This document shows, piece by piece, positions 1-9,513 of a stretch of DNA of 64,000 nt (its first letter is position 1; each line of letters opens with the position of its first letter). Below the pieces are notes generated by a model. The model was not told the DNA's origin, searched no databases, and saw only the letters and a list, made by a program, of their open reading frames with translations. The position numbers were made by a program, and so were the translations under genes. Source of the stretch: Vibrio sp. 99-70-13A1 (GTDB lineage: Bacteria > Pseudomonadota > Gammaproteobacteria > Enterobacterales > Vibrionaceae). Location of the stretch: NCBI RefSeq assembly GCF_013114625.1, contig NZ_VTXD01000007.1:62001-126000 (forward strand). The letters are read 5' to 3'.

Positions 1-906
1 CACGGTCGTGGAGGAACAGTTGGTCGTGGTGGCGCTCCTGCGCATGCTGCCCTGCTTTCTCAGCCACCTCAAAGCTTAAAAGGTGGGTTACGCGTAACGG
101 AACAAGGTGAAATGATCCGCTTTAAGCTGGGGTTACCTGAAGTAGCCGTTAACAGCTTTAATATATACGCTAGTGCTATTTTGGAAGCGAACCTTCTGCC
201 GCCACCAGAGCCAAAACAAGAATGGCGCGATCTAATGAACGTGCTTTCTGAAGTGTCTTGTGAAGCTTACCGTAATGTTGTTCGTGGTGAAGAGAAGTTT
301 GTTCCTTATTTCCGCCAAGCAACGCCTGAATTAGAGCTAGGCAAACTGCCTCTTGGTTCTCGACCAGCCAAACGTAACCCTAATGGTGGCGTTGAAAGCT
401 TACGAGCGATCCCTTGGATATTCTCTTGGAGTCAAAACCGCTTAGTTTTACCCGCATGGCTAGGTGCTGGTGAAGCGATTCAGTATTCAATTGACCAAGG
501 TCATCAAGCTCTTTTAGAAGAGATGTGTCGTGAATGGCCATTCTTTTCTACGCGTTTAGGTATGCTAGAAATGGTTTATTCTAAGTGTAATTTAGAGATT
601 GCTAAGTACTACGATCAACGACTTGTTGATGAATCTCTACTTCCTCTTGGTGAATTACTTCGTGAGCAACTGCAAAAAGACATTAAAGCAGTGTTGAACG
701 TAGAGAATAACGAAAACTTGATGCAAAGTGACCCATGGGGACTTGAATCAATACGCCTTCGTAATATCTACGTCGAGCCACTAAACATGCTCCAAGCTGA
801 GCTGCTATACCGAACTAGAAAATGTGAAACTCCACCACCAGAGCTAGAAGAAGCCCTAATGGTGACGATTGCAGGTATTGCAGCGGGTATGCGAAACACT
901 GGATAG
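1..906 (+). CDS. ppc: Phosphoenolpyruvate carboxylase, C-terminal part (5' end outside window)
   Basis: The reading frame is open from base 1 and ends at TAG 904-906, so about 302 C-terminal residues of a protein of roughly 880 are present. It opens with the glycine-rich [10 protein letters not shown] loop, a PEPC active-site signature, and ends with the family's usual RNTG carboxy terminus, where aspartate inhibition acts. The enzyme carboxylates phosphoenolpyruvate to oxaloacetate in the cytoplasm, refilling the TCA cycle. A strong terminator follows directly, so the gene ends its own transcription unit and aphA is separately expressed. Confidence 0.95.
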   Translation, partial: HGRGGTVGRGGAPAHAALLSQPPQSLKGGLRVTEQGEMIRFKLGLPEVAVNSFNIYASAILEANLLPPPEPKQEWRDLMNVLSEVSCEAYRNVVRGEEKFVPYFRQATPELELGKLPLGSRPAKRNPNGGVESLRAIPWIFSWSQNRLVLPAWLGAGEAIQYSIDQGHQALLEEMCREWPFFSTRLGMLEMVYSKCNLEIAKYYDQRLVDESLLPLGELLREQLQKDIKAVLNVENNENLMQSDPWGLESIRLRNIYVEPLNMLQAELLYRTRKCETPPPELEEALMVTIAGIAAGMRNTG

Positions 907-932
907 CCAGTGATTAACACTAAAAAAAAGAC

Positions 933-959
933 AAAAGGTCGCCATGTGCGACCTTTTTA
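933..959 (+). terminator. Intrinsic terminator after ppc
   Basis: An inverted repeat (AAAAGGTCGC / GCGACCTTTT) with a five-base loop is followed by a T run. It lies 27 bases after the ppc stop codon. Confidence 0.9.
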
Positions 960-1097
960 TTTTGCAAAATAACCACTATTGAGTTTTCTATCAGTTTTTT
1001 GGGTTATTCTGTCCATGTATTCCACTTTATGCTTATTATTTAGATATAATACCGCTCCGCTGTGAAAACACTCCTATCAAAATATTCCACAGCACTA

Positions 1098-1113
1098 GGT
1101 AAGGAAACTTACC
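1098..1113 (+). other. Short hairpin in the aphA leader
   Basis: A perfect 6-bp stem (GGTAAG / CTTACC) closes a GAAA tetraloop. It lies just 5' of the segment that can pair with Qrr RNAs and about 150 bases before the aphA start. No T run follows, so it is a leader structure and not a terminator. A TATAAT hexamer at 1045-1050 could be the -10 element of an upstream promoter, but I see no convincing -35. Confidence 0.5.
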
Positions 1114-1116
1114 ACG

Positions 1117-1146
1117 CTAGGTGACAAACGGCTTTATAAGGTGACA
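1117..1146 (+). promoter_or_regulatory. Candidate Qrr small-RNA pairing site in the aphA 5' leader
   Basis: The segments CTAGGTGAC (1117-1125), CGGCTT (1129-1134) and AAGG (1138-1141) occur in the same order and with nearly the same spacing as in the reverse complement of the conserved Qrr core, as I remember it from V. cholerae and V. harveyi. In those species Qrr2-4 are known to activate aphA translation by pairing with its 5' leader at low cell density. A second hairpin (CCAACG / CGTTGG, 1150-1166) follows immediately and could be the inhibitory structure that pairing opens. The pairing is inferred by eye. Confidence 0.6.
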
Positions 1147-1261
1147 TAACCAACGAAACACGTTGGTGTTGCTTAAACATATACCAACATATCGTGCCAT
1201 TAGAAGCACACTTGATGTTTAAGCATTAGTTTACTGTTTATTGACCATTTGGATTAAAAAC

Positions 1262-1801
1262 ATGTCATTACCACACGTAATCTTAACTGTTTTAAGTACG
1301 CGCGATGCTACTGGTTACGATATAACAAAAGAGTTCTCATCAAGCATTGGTTACTTCTGGAAAGCAAGCCACCAGCAAGTTTATCGCGAGCTAAATAAAA
1401 TGGCTCAAAATGAGCAAGTAACTTGTGTACTTGAGCCTCAAGAAGGCAAGCCTGATCGTAAAGTTTATTCTATCACCGACGCCGGTCGTGGCGCCTTAGG
1501 TGAATGGTTTGAACAACCAACTGCGCACCCAACTGTACGTGATGAGTTCTCGGCTAAGCTAATGGCTTGTGCTGTTCAACCATCAGATGCATACCGTATT
1601 CAACTGACTGAACTTGTAGAAGAGTCTCGTAAGCTAGTTTCTCACTACAAAGAGATTGAAGCAGCATACTACGCGACACCAGCGACATTAGATAAGCAAG
1701 CTCGCCTAGAGCGCTTAACACTGCGTCGTAACCTACTTATCCGTGAAGCATGGATTGTGTGGGCTGACGAGGTTTTACTTGAACTAGGTGCAATGGCATA
1801 A
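1262..1801 (+). CDS. aphA: Quorum-sensing master regulator AphA (PadR family)
   Basis: This 179-residue PadR-family regulator is almost identical along its length to Vibrio AphA. It has an N-terminal winged helix (from MSLPHVILTVLSTRDATGYD) and a C-terminal helical dimerisation region (from about residue 95). AphA is the low-cell-density master regulator and works opposite HapR/LuxR; in V. cholerae it also activates tcpPH. An in-frame ATG at 1241 would add seven residues, but the family starts at MSLPHV, so ATG 1262 was chosen. The ribosome-binding site is poor (only ATTAAAAAC precedes), which fits a message whose translation needs activation. The leader upstream carries a Qrr-complementary stretch. 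Confidence 0.95.
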   Translation: MSLPHVILTVLSTRDATGYDITKEFSSSIGYFWKASHQQVYRELNKMAQNEQVTCVLEPQEGKPDRKVYSITDAGRGALGEWFEQPTAHPTVRDEFSAKLMACAVQPSDAYRIQLTELVEESRKLVSHYKEIEAAYYATPATLDKQARLERLTLRRNLLIREAWIVWADEVLLELGAMA

Positions 1802-1904
1802 CGCCATTCCCTATTCTGACTGTATCGCTGTTATCTAAATAGCGACTGACTAAATAGTAACTGTTTAAAGAATAACTGTTTAAATAGCAACGGTCTAAAA
1901 AGAT

Positions 1905-1938
1905 AAAAGGCTTGAACTCTTAGAGTCCAAGCCTTTTT
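1905..1938. terminator. Bidirectional terminator between aphA and metF
   Basis: A 16-bp stem with one mismatch (AAAAGGCTTG... / ...CCAAGCCTTTT) is flanked by A and T runs. It can terminate aphA on the plus strand and metF on the minus strand. Confidence 0.85.
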
Positions 1939-1957
1939 TGTATCTGGTGAAACTGTA

Positions 1958-2896
<939 letters not shown>

Positions 2897-2908
2897 TCAA
2901 ATCCTTAG

Positions 2909-2932
2909 CGACGTTTAGACGTCTATATGTCT
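2909..2932 (-). promoter_or_regulatory. Three tandem MetJ boxes upstream of metF
   Basis: Consecutive octamers CGACGTTT, AGACGTCT and ATATGTCT match the MetJ consensus AGACGTCT at 6, 8 and 6 of 8 positions. MetJ with S-adenosylmethionine binds such arrays cooperatively and represses. The same AGACGTCT-type/ATATGTCT pair recurs upstream of metB. Confidence 0.85.
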
Positions 2933-3054
2933 CAAGAATGTATTGAATACGATTTAATGTCAACCGATCCATTATGAATTTTTTTCAAGTAGATCGTGAG
3001 TAAAGTTCAAGAAGAAAGTCAGAGCTTGAGAATAGATAATCATCGAAAATAAAC

Positions 3055-3090
3055 AAAAAAGCTGAAAGTAAATGAATTCTACTTTCAGCC
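3055..3090 (-). terminator. Terminator after metL
   Basis: On the minus strand a GGCTGAAAGTA / TACTTTCAGC stem ends in TTTTTTG. It closes the metB-metL operon before metF. Confidence 0.85.
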
Positions 3091-3144
3091 ATATTTATGA
3101 GTTATTGCAGCTTGGTTAATCAGAACAATCAACCATTAAAGGCA

Positions 3145-5556
3145 CTAAAATAAGCTAGACATACGATTCAAATCAGACTGAATTGCTCCTGCTGTCACCT
3201 CTCGACCAGCGCCCGGACCACGAATCACTAATGGATTATCTTTATACCATTTGCTCTCGATCGCAAAAATATTATCGCAAGGTAATAGGTTCGCTAGCGC
3301 ATGTTCTTTAGATAAAGCTTCTACGCCTACCGTTGCTTTACCATTTTTTTCAAGACGAGCAACATAGCGCAGTACTTTCTGTTGTGACTGAGCTTTAGTT
3401 AAGCGTTCTGCTAGTTCATCACTAAGCAATGAGGCTTTATCGAAGAAGTCATCAACAGATAAATCTTGTAGCTCTTTCGGCACCAAAGATTCTACTTTCA
3501 CGTTTTCAGGTTCAATATTCAGCCCTGATTCACGCGCTAAGATCACTAGTTTACGCATCACATCAGATCCATCTAAATCCGCACGAGGATCCGGTTCAGT
3601 CAAACCTTGTTGCCATGCGAGATCAACCAACTCACTAAATGGAACACTGCCATCAAATTGCTGGAACAGCCATGACAAAGTACCAGAGAAGATACCTGAA
3701 AGAGCAATGATGTCATCGCCACTTTCACGTAAATCACGAACCGTATGATTTATTGGTAATCCAGCCCCTACGGTTGCATTGTATAACCAATGGCGACTAA
3801 TTTTAGAAAAAGCATCTTGGACTTGATGATAATATTCACTGGATGCTGAACCTGCCACTTTATTTGCAGAGATCAGGTGAACCCCTTGTTTAGCGATATC
3901 TAGATATTTATCAGCAAGTACTTTGCTGGCTGTTACATCCAATACAACCGCTTCATCATAACCCTGTATTTGACCTAAACGCTCCAGCCAATCACTGCCG
4001 TTATTTTCTACAGCTTCATCGGAGAAACAAGTGAGTACAGTGGTCGGGTCGATACCTTGCTCATCAAACCAATACGTTTGGCTATCAATCACAGCCACTA
4101 AATCAAAGCTCATACCGCGACGCTTTTCTAGTTCAGCTTTTTGTTCTGCGAACAAACTTAACCAACTCGATCCAATGTTTCCTTTTCCACACAACGCAAT
4201 AGCAACGCGCTTTTGTGCTTGGAATAACTGAGTGTGCACACCTTTAACTAAAATAGAGGTCTCTGCTTTACGCATGACCGCCACTAAGCTTAAACCAGAA
4301 GAGGCTTCTGAGATAAATTCTACCGGAGAGTCTTTAAGCTGCTGATAAAAGCCATAGCAATGGTTCGGGTTTTTCGTCACACCAGCACCAACTGCTGCGA
4401 TTAGAGAGAACCCTTCTTTCAGTTTGATCTCACCTTCGACCGCATGGTCTTGTAAGTATTCTAAAGCGCCACCTGCAATTTCTTCAGTGTAAGCTAAACG
4501 AATACAATATTGGTCTGGCTGTAATTCATACGCTAACGGCTCTAATTGAGCACGCTTCAACCCTTCTAGTACATCGGTAGTCAAACGCTCAAAATCATGC
4601 CCATGACCGAATGTAACTTGGATAAGTAAAACTTCATCCAGAGACGTAATAATTTTCGCGCCACGGCCTGAAGCCAATACACGCTCAATTTGGGTAGAAC
4701 CCGCTTCTGGTTGATAGCTGCAACGTAAACTTAAATCCATCGCACTTTGAGCGACAGGTTGTAAGGTTCTGCTATGTAAAACAGGCGCAGCAAGACGAGC
4801 CAATTCACTCGCTTCATCCAAGCGAAGCAAAGGTAATAAACACGCATCCGATACTAGTCTAGGGTCGGCACTGTAAACGCCGGCTACATCGCTCCAAATA
4901 GTCACTCGGTCGACTTCAGCTAGTGCGCCAATAACCGTTGCAGAGTAATCCGAACCATTACGACCTAAAAGAACGGTTTCACCTTCACTGTTTTGTGCCA
5001 TGAAGCCCGTAATCACAACTCTGCAATGTGTATGTTGCGCCAACACTTCTTTAATTAAGGCGTAAGAGCGCGAGCGATCCACTTCTGGCTGTGTGCCCGC
5101 TTCTGCTCGTAAGAATTCACGAGCGTCCTGCGCGATAGCTTGTAAGTCATTCTGAGAAAGAAGTTCAGCAAGTAATCTTGAAGACCAAACTTCACCATGT
5201 CCCAGTACTTGAGCTTTTTGTGCTTCACTCAGGGGAGCATTCAATTCGCCTAATGCCGTAAACTCTGCTTGAACCAACCCAATATGATGAGTGGCTTGTT
5301 CGCCTTCTAATAACTCTTCGATTAGATTCAGCTGAAATTGACGCAATGACTGAAGGCATTCATGTGCTAAGCGCCCGTCTTTGTCTAATGCTTCTAAGAA
5401 TTCAATTAAGCGATTCGTCGTTTTACCAGCTGCTGATACAACGACTAAATCTGTCGCGCTTGAATATTCTTTTAAGATATTCACAACCCGTTGATAGCAT
5501 TCAGGGTTCGCTAAACTACTTCCACCAAATTTATGCAGTTGGCGTAAAATACTCAT
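3145..5556 (-). CDS. metL: Bifunctional aspartokinase II / homoserine dehydrogenase II
   Basis: The 803-residue protein has an N-terminal aspartate kinase domain (KFGGSSLANPE near residue 8; GRNGSDYSA near 198), a central regulatory region (about 300-445), and a C-terminal homoserine dehydrogenase with a nucleotide-binding CGKGNIGSSWL motif near 456. It catalyses the first and third steps of the aspartate pathway towards homoserine. The long form with this order, directly after metB, identifies MetL and not ThrA or LysC. Its ATG overlaps the metB stop by one base (TAATG), so the two genes are translationally coupled. Regulation should come through the MetJ boxes ahead of metB. Confidence 0.94.
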   Translation of the reverse strand: MSILRQLHKFGGSSLANPECYQRVVNILKEYSSATDLVVVSAAGKTTNRLIEFLEALDKDGRLAHECLQSLRQFQLNLIEELLEGEQATHHIGLVQAEFTALGELNAPLSEAQKAQVLGHGEVWSSRLLAELLSQNDLQAIAQDAREFLRAEAGTQPEVDRSRSYALIKEVLAQHTHCRVVITGFMAQNSEGETVLLGRNGSDYSATVIGALAEVDRVTIWSDVAGVYSADPRLVSDACLLPLLRLDEASELARLAAPVLHSRTLQPVAQSAMDLSLRCSYQPEAGSTQIERVLASGRGAKIITSLDEVLLIQVTFGHGHDFERLTTDVLEGLKRAQLEPLAYELQPDQYCIRLAYTEEIAGGALEYLQDHAVEGEIKLKEGFSLIAAVGAGVTKNPNHCYGFYQQLKDSPVEFISEASSGLSLVAVMRKAETSILVKGVHTQLFQAQKRVAIALCGKGNIGSSWLSLFAEQKAELEKRRGMSFDLVAVIDSQTYWFDEQGIDPTTVLTCFSDEAVENNGSDWLERLGQIQGYDEAVVLDVTASKVLADKYLDIAKQGVHLISANKVAGSASSEYYHQVQDAFSKISRHWLYNATVGAGLPINHTVRDLRESGDDIIALSGIFSGTLSWLFQQFDGSVPFSELVDLAWQQGLTEPDPRADLDGSDVMRKLVILARESGLNIEPENVKVESLVPKELQDLSVDDFFDKASLLSDELAERLTKAQSQQKVLRYVARLEKNGKATVGVEALSKEHALANLLPCDNIFAIESKWYKDNPLVIRGPGAGREVTAGAIQSDLNRMSSLF

Positions 5557-6740
5557 TAGCTCGCTTCCCCATTCTCGATGAAGTTATGTGTCTTAACAAA
5601 TGCTTGATTTAGATCTTCAATAAGATCGCCTGCGTCTTCTAAACCTACAGACAAACGCAGAAGTTGCTGAGAAACGCCCGCTTCAGCCAAAGCAGCTTCA
5701 CCCATTGCACGGTGAGTCATAGAAGCAGGATGACAAATCAAACTTTCAACACCACCTAAAGATTCAGCCAGCGAGAACAGCTCTAGCTCACCAACAAAAA
5801 ACTTCAACGCTTCAAACGACCCGGCAAACTCAAAGCTCAGCATAGAACCAAAGCCTAACTGCTGCTTTTTAGCAATTTCATGACCAGGGTGATCAGGTAA
5901 GCTTGGGTGGTAAATCGTTCCAACTAAATTTTGTTGCTGGAGTGCTGTTAAAATTTCACGTGAGCTTTCTTCATGTACACGCATACGAGCGCCTAAAGTA
6001 CGAATGCCACGTAAAGTCATGTAGCTATCAAATGGAGTACCGGTCGCGCCAATACAGTTGCCCCACCATGCTAATTCTTCTGCATGATCTTCCGTTTTAG
6101 TGACCACTACGCCACCAATCACATCTGAATGACCGTTAATATATTTAGTTGTGGAGTGAATAACGAAATCAGCCCCTAGTTCAAGAGGCTTTTGGAACAC
6201 GGGTGTCAAAAAGGTATTATCGACAGCAACTAATGCGCCCACTTCTTTTGCTTTACGGCACGTTTCTGCAATATCAACCACTCGCACTAGAGGGTTAGAA
6301 GGCGTTTCCAATAATATTAGTTTAGGTTTAAGAGCGATGGCTGCATCTAACGCTTCTTGATCAGATTGATCAACAAACAGAACTTTGAAGTCCCCTTTTT
6401 GAGAGCGAGTATTGAACAGTCGGTACGTTCCACCATAACAGTCGTGCGGAGCAACAATTAAATCGTCACCACCTAGGAATGCAGACACCCACAAGTTCAA
6501 TGCTGATGTACCGCAGTTAGTCACAACGGCACCTTTTCCTGATTCTAGTTCGAACAGCGCGGTTTCTAATAACCCACGGTTCGGGTTACCCGATCTCGTA
6601 TAGTCATACTTCGGCACTTCACCAAAAGCGGGAAAACCATAATTTGTCGAAAGATAAATTGGTGGAACAACGGCATGGTGTTGAGTGTCTGACTCAATAC
6701 CGGTTCGAACGGCAATTGTGGCTGGCTTCCGGCTGCTCAT
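5556..6740 (-). CDS. metB: Cystathionine gamma-synthase
   Basis: This 394-residue enzyme of the Cys/Met PLP-dependent family joins O-succinylhomoserine and cysteine to cystathionine. The PLP-binding lysine lies in HSTTKYINGHSDVIGG (about residue 200), and the family motif GNPNRGLLE lies near 52. It is the first gene of a metB-metL operon with a one-base overlap. Four tandem MetJ boxes sit about 100 bases upstream, in the region shared with the divergent metJ. Confidence 0.95.
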   Translation of the reverse strand: MSSRKPATIAVRTGIESDTQHHAVVPPIYLSTNYGFPAFGEVPKYDYTRSGNPNRGLLETALFELESGKGAVVTNCGTSALNLWVSAFLGGDDLIVAPHDCYGGTYRLFNTRSQKGDFKVLFVDQSDQEALDAAIALKPKLILLETPSNPLVRVVDIAETCRKAKEVGALVAVDNTFLTPVFQKPLELGADFVIHSTTKYINGHSDVIGGVVVTKTEDHAEELAWWGNCIGATGTPFDSYMTLRGIRTLGARMRVHEESSREILTALQQQNLVGTIYHPSLPDHPGHEIAKKQQLGFGSMLSFEFAGSFEALKFFVGELELFSLAESLGGVESLICHPASMTHRAMGEAALAEAGVSQQLLRLSVGLEDAGDLIEDLNQAFVKTHNFIENGEAS

Positions 6741-6840
6741 AGGTGTTTCCTTACAAATTGGGTTCAGGATATAACAGCTGCTTGTCGGCGTTTTGCAGCT
6801 GTGTTAGATATATGTTATTCACTTTACTGCCATAAACATA

Positions 6841-6872
6841 AGACGTCAACACTTCTGGACGTCTATATGTCT
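6841..6872. promoter_or_regulatory. Four tandem MetJ boxes between metB and metJ
   Basis: Four contiguous octamers, AGACGTCA, ACACTTCT, GGACGTCT and ATATGTCT, match AGACGTCT at 7, 5, 7 and 6 of 8 positions. Their place in the divergent promoter region predicts repression of metBL and autoregulation of metJ. Confidence 0.88.
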
Positions 6873-6945
6873 TTGCTTATGGCGGTAAATCCCGCTAAAA
6901 TCACCTTCTAAATTAATCTAACTACAAAAATGATGAAGGTACACA

Positions 6946-7266
6946 ATGGCAGATTGGAATGGTGAGTACATAAGCCCATATGCTGAGCATGGAAAGAAAA
7001 GCGAACAAGTAAAGAAAATTACGGTTTCTATCCCTCTAAAAGTATTAAAGGTGCTAACTGATGAACGTACTCGTCGTCAGATAAACAACTTACGCCATGC
7101 CACAAACAGTGAATTGCTATGTGAAGCCTTTCTTCATGCCTACACAGGTCAACCGTTACCTACGGATGAAGACCTACGTAAAGACCGCCCAGACGATATC
7201 CCTGCTGAAGTAAAAAAACTAATGACAGAAATGGGTATCGAATTCGAAGCGTTTGACGAAGAATAA
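6946..7266 (+). CDS. metJ: Methionine repressor MetJ
   Basis: The protein has 106 residues and is nearly identical to enterobacterial MetJ. The ribbon-helix-helix strand [15 protein letters not shown] (about 23-37) inserts into the DNA major groove, and [20 protein letters not shown] forms the following helices and co-repressor pocket. With S-adenosylmethionine it represses methionine biosynthesis genes. It is divergent from metBL over an array of four MetJ boxes, the expected autoregulatory arrangement. A bidirectional terminator follows. Confidence 0.97.
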   Translation: MADWNGEYISPYAEHGKKSEQVKKITVSIPLKVLKVLTDERTRRQINNLRHATNSELLCEAFLHAYTGQPLPTDEDLRKDRPDDIPAEVKKLMTEMGIEFEAFDEE

Positions 7267-7366
7267 AAATAAATTACGTCTATACCCTTCATATTTTCAT
7301 TTGCTTGTGACAATAGTTTGAACCTAACTTCTGAATTTCAAGCGTAAGCTTGTTATATCAAGATAC

Positions 7367-7404
7367 AAAAAAGCCGAACCATGCTTCCATGATTCGGCTT
7401 TTTT
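7367..7404. terminator. Bidirectional terminator between metJ and the malic enzyme gene
   Basis: A strong stem, AAAAAAGCCGAA / TTCGGCTTTTTT, has an inner CCATG/CATGA region and serves the converging metJ and malic enzyme genes. Confidence 0.9.
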
Positions 7405-7430
7405 ACGAGTTCAATGCTAGAGACGTAACA

Positions 7431-8741
7431 TTAAGCCATATAATTTTCAGGCATCTCGATACGAGCAACACCAGATTCAACTGCAGCTTCAGCTACTGCT
7501 TTCGCTACGCGAGGTAATAAACGTGGGTCCATTGGCTTCGGAATAATGTAATCCATACCAAATGCTAGTGCATCAACACCCGCCGCCTTTAATACTTCTG
7601 CTGGCACTTCTTCTTTTGCTAACTCACGAATCGCAGTTACTGCTGCCAGCTTCATCTCATCGTTGATTTCACTCGCTCGTACATCTAATGCACCACGGAA
7701 GATGAATGGGAAGCAAAGCACGTTATTCACTTGGTTCGGGTAATCACTGCGCCCTGTACCCATGATTAAGTCATTACGCACTTCATGAGCAAGCTCTGGC
7801 TTAATTTCTGGGTCTGGGTTTGAACATGCAAACACAACAGGCTTATCAGCCATCAGCTTCAAAGATTCCGCAGGCAATAAGTTAGGACCCGATACACCCA
7901 AGAATAAGTCAGCGCCTTCAATCACATCTTCAAGCGTTCGCTTGTCTGTGTTGTTAGCAAAAAGTTGTTTGTATTCGTTCAGGTCATCACGGCGAGTGTG
8001 GATCACACCCTTACGGTCTAGCATGTAGATTTTTTCACGCTGAGCGCCACACTTAATCAGTAGCTCCATACACGCTACTGCAGCCGCGCCTGCACCCAAA
8101 CAAACGATCTTACATTCTTCTAGCTTCTTACCTTGAAGCTCGATGGCATTCAGCATGCCTGCAGCGGTTACGATTGCAGTGCCGTGTTGGTCATCATGGA
8201 ATACAGGCACATCACAACGCTCGATAAGACGACGTTCAATCTCAAAACAGTCTGGTGCTTTAATATCTTCTAGATTGATGCCACCAAAAGTATCCGCGAT
8301 ATTCGCTACTGTATCGACGAACTCATCGATTGTGCGGTGTTTTACTTCAATATCGATAGAATCTAAACCGGCAAAACGTTTAAACAGAAGAGCTTTACCT
8401 TCCATCACTGGCTTAGAAGCGATAGGACCAAGGTTACCTAAACCTAAAATCGCAGTACCGTTAGAGATAACCGCAACCATGTTGCCTTTACCCGTGTACT
8501 TATAAACGTTATCAACATTTTGTGCGATTTCTCGAACGGGTTCAGCCACACCAGGGCTGTAAGCTAAAGCAAGATCTTCAGCAGAATTTGCTGGCTTAGT
8601 CAGCTCAACAGCAATTTTACCTGGAATAGGGAATTCATGATAATCAAGAGCTTGCTGGCGAAATTGTTCTTGAGCAGATAATTTATCTTCTGCTGATAAT
8701 GGCTCTTTTGAAGATTGAGCCTGGCGAGTGTCGTCTGACAT
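7431..8741 (-). CDS. Malic enzyme (short form, probably NADP-dependent)
   Basis: The 436-residue protein has a malic N-terminal domain ([10 protein letters not shown] near 60; catalytic lysine region near 90-115) and an NAD(P)-binding domain with [13 protein letters not shown] near 215. It decarboxylates malate to pyruvate. It resembles MaeB, but the C-terminal phosphotransacetylase-like domain of E. coli MaeB (about 760 residues) is absent, so it is the short bacterial form. Cofactor preference cannot be read with certainty. It is a single-gene unit, opposite to metJ and separated from rpmE by that gene's terminator. Confidence 0.9.
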   Translation of the reverse strand: MSDDTRQAQSSKEPLSAEDKLSAQEQFRQQALDYHEFPIPGKIAVELTKPANSAEDLALAYSPGVAEPVREIAQNVDNVYKYTGKGNMVAVISNGTAILGLGNLGPIASKPVMEGKALLFKRFAGLDSIDIEVKHRTIDEFVDTVANIADTFGGINLEDIKAPDCFEIERRLIERCDVPVFHDDQHGTAIVTAAGMLNAIELQGKKLEECKIVCLGAGAAAVACMELLIKCGAQREKIYMLDRKGVIHTRRDDLNEYKQLFANNTDKRTLEDVIEGADLFLGVSGPNLLPAESLKLMADKPVVFACSNPDPEIKPELAHEVRNDLIMGTGRSDYPNQVNNVLCFPFIFRGALDVRASEINDEMKLAAVTAIRELAKEEVPAEVLKAAGVDALAFGMDYIIPKPMDPRLLPRVAKAVAEAAVESGVARIEMPENYMA

Positions 8742-8903
8742 GAGCGTAGGTTTCCTAAGATATTATTATTTGGGGGAATCCTCTTCATGTTAATAGATGT
8801 ACTTCAAAGTTCCTAGGTGGTTTACCTATCAGTCTCACTAAAAAACGAGATTTGACTACTAATAAGACCAGTGGATAGTTGAAATCTCTAAATAGCAGGC
8901 AAC

Positions 8904-8929
8904 AAAAAAGGACACCGAAGTGTCCTTTT
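8904..8929 (-). terminator. Terminator after rpmE
   Basis: On the minus strand AAAAGGACAC / GTGTCCTTTTTT surrounds a TTCG loop and is followed by T residues. It lies 24 bases past the rpmE stop. Confidence 0.9.
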
Positions 8930-8952
8930 GGATGTCTAAATAGCGAGTATTA

Positions 8953-9168
8953 CTACTTGCTAGAAAGAGCACCGAAACGCTTGTTGAAGCGATCAACACG
9001 GCCGCCAGTATCTACGATACGTTGCTTACCAGTGTAGAATGGGTGACATTTGTCACATACGTCTAGGTGAATACCAGCTTTACCTAGAGTAGAGTTGAAT
9101 TCAAATGTGTTGCCGCAAGAGCAAGTAGCTGTAACAGCTTTGTATTCTGGGTGGATACCAGTCTTCAT
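8953..9168 (-). CDS. rpmE: 50S ribosomal protein L31 (zinc-binding type)
   Basis: This 71-residue bL31 has the four cysteines of the zinc-containing type: CSC near 16-18 and CDKC near 37-40. The conserved core [13 protein letters not shown] follows. The zinc form is normally replaced by a Cys-less paralogue under zinc starvation; no paralogue is in this window. It is monocistronic, with its own leader hairpin and terminator. Confidence 0.96.
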   Translation of the reverse strand: MKTGIHPEYKAVTATCSCGNTFEFNSTLGKAGIHLDVCDKCHPFYTGKQRIVDTGGRVDRFNKRFGALSSK

Positions 9169-9513
9169 GGGATAACCTCAATTAGGCCGTGTCGCCATCC
9201 GATTCTAAGCCGGACACCACACGTAGTTAAAAAAATAATTAAAAGCACCGCTTCATAGCACAAGGATACAAAGCCATACCTTCAAGGCGCAGTATAGTAA
9301 TGAATCTGAGAAGTAGGATCAACTGATTTGATACATTTTTCACCAACCTTTTTTCCCTTCTATATTAAAAGCCGATATCCGTTCTTCTCCAATATCGCTA
9401 AGCCATTAAAAAACACAGTCTTTCTGAAGCGATACCAAACTGTTTCTCGAATTTCCTAGCCTTATCCTTTAGACTGTTTCGTCACTTCCTATTCAAAATA
9501 AAGCTGTCACTTT
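9169..9513. other. rpmE/priA divergent intergenic region
   Basis: These 345 bases separate the divergent rpmE and priA genes. The rpmE-proximal part carries a candidate leader hairpin (9189-9217), annotated separately. The rest is AT-rich, and I see no promoter pair that I would defend and no further gene. Confidence 0.6.
9189..9217 (-). promoter_or_regulatory. Candidate L31 leader hairpin upstream of rpmE
   Basis: On the minus strand GTGTC...GACAC encloses an inner CCG...CGG pairing, about 20 bases before the rpmE start. Gammaproteobacterial rpmE is known to carry a structured leader through which L31 controls its own translation. That this hairpin is that leader is inferred from position. 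Confidence 0.4.

Noticed and set aside
7431..8741. Full-length MaeB with phosphotransacetylase domain
   Set aside because: The protein ends at residue 436 with an intact stop and its own downstream terminator. No PTA-like sequence follows, so it is the short form and not a truncated gene.
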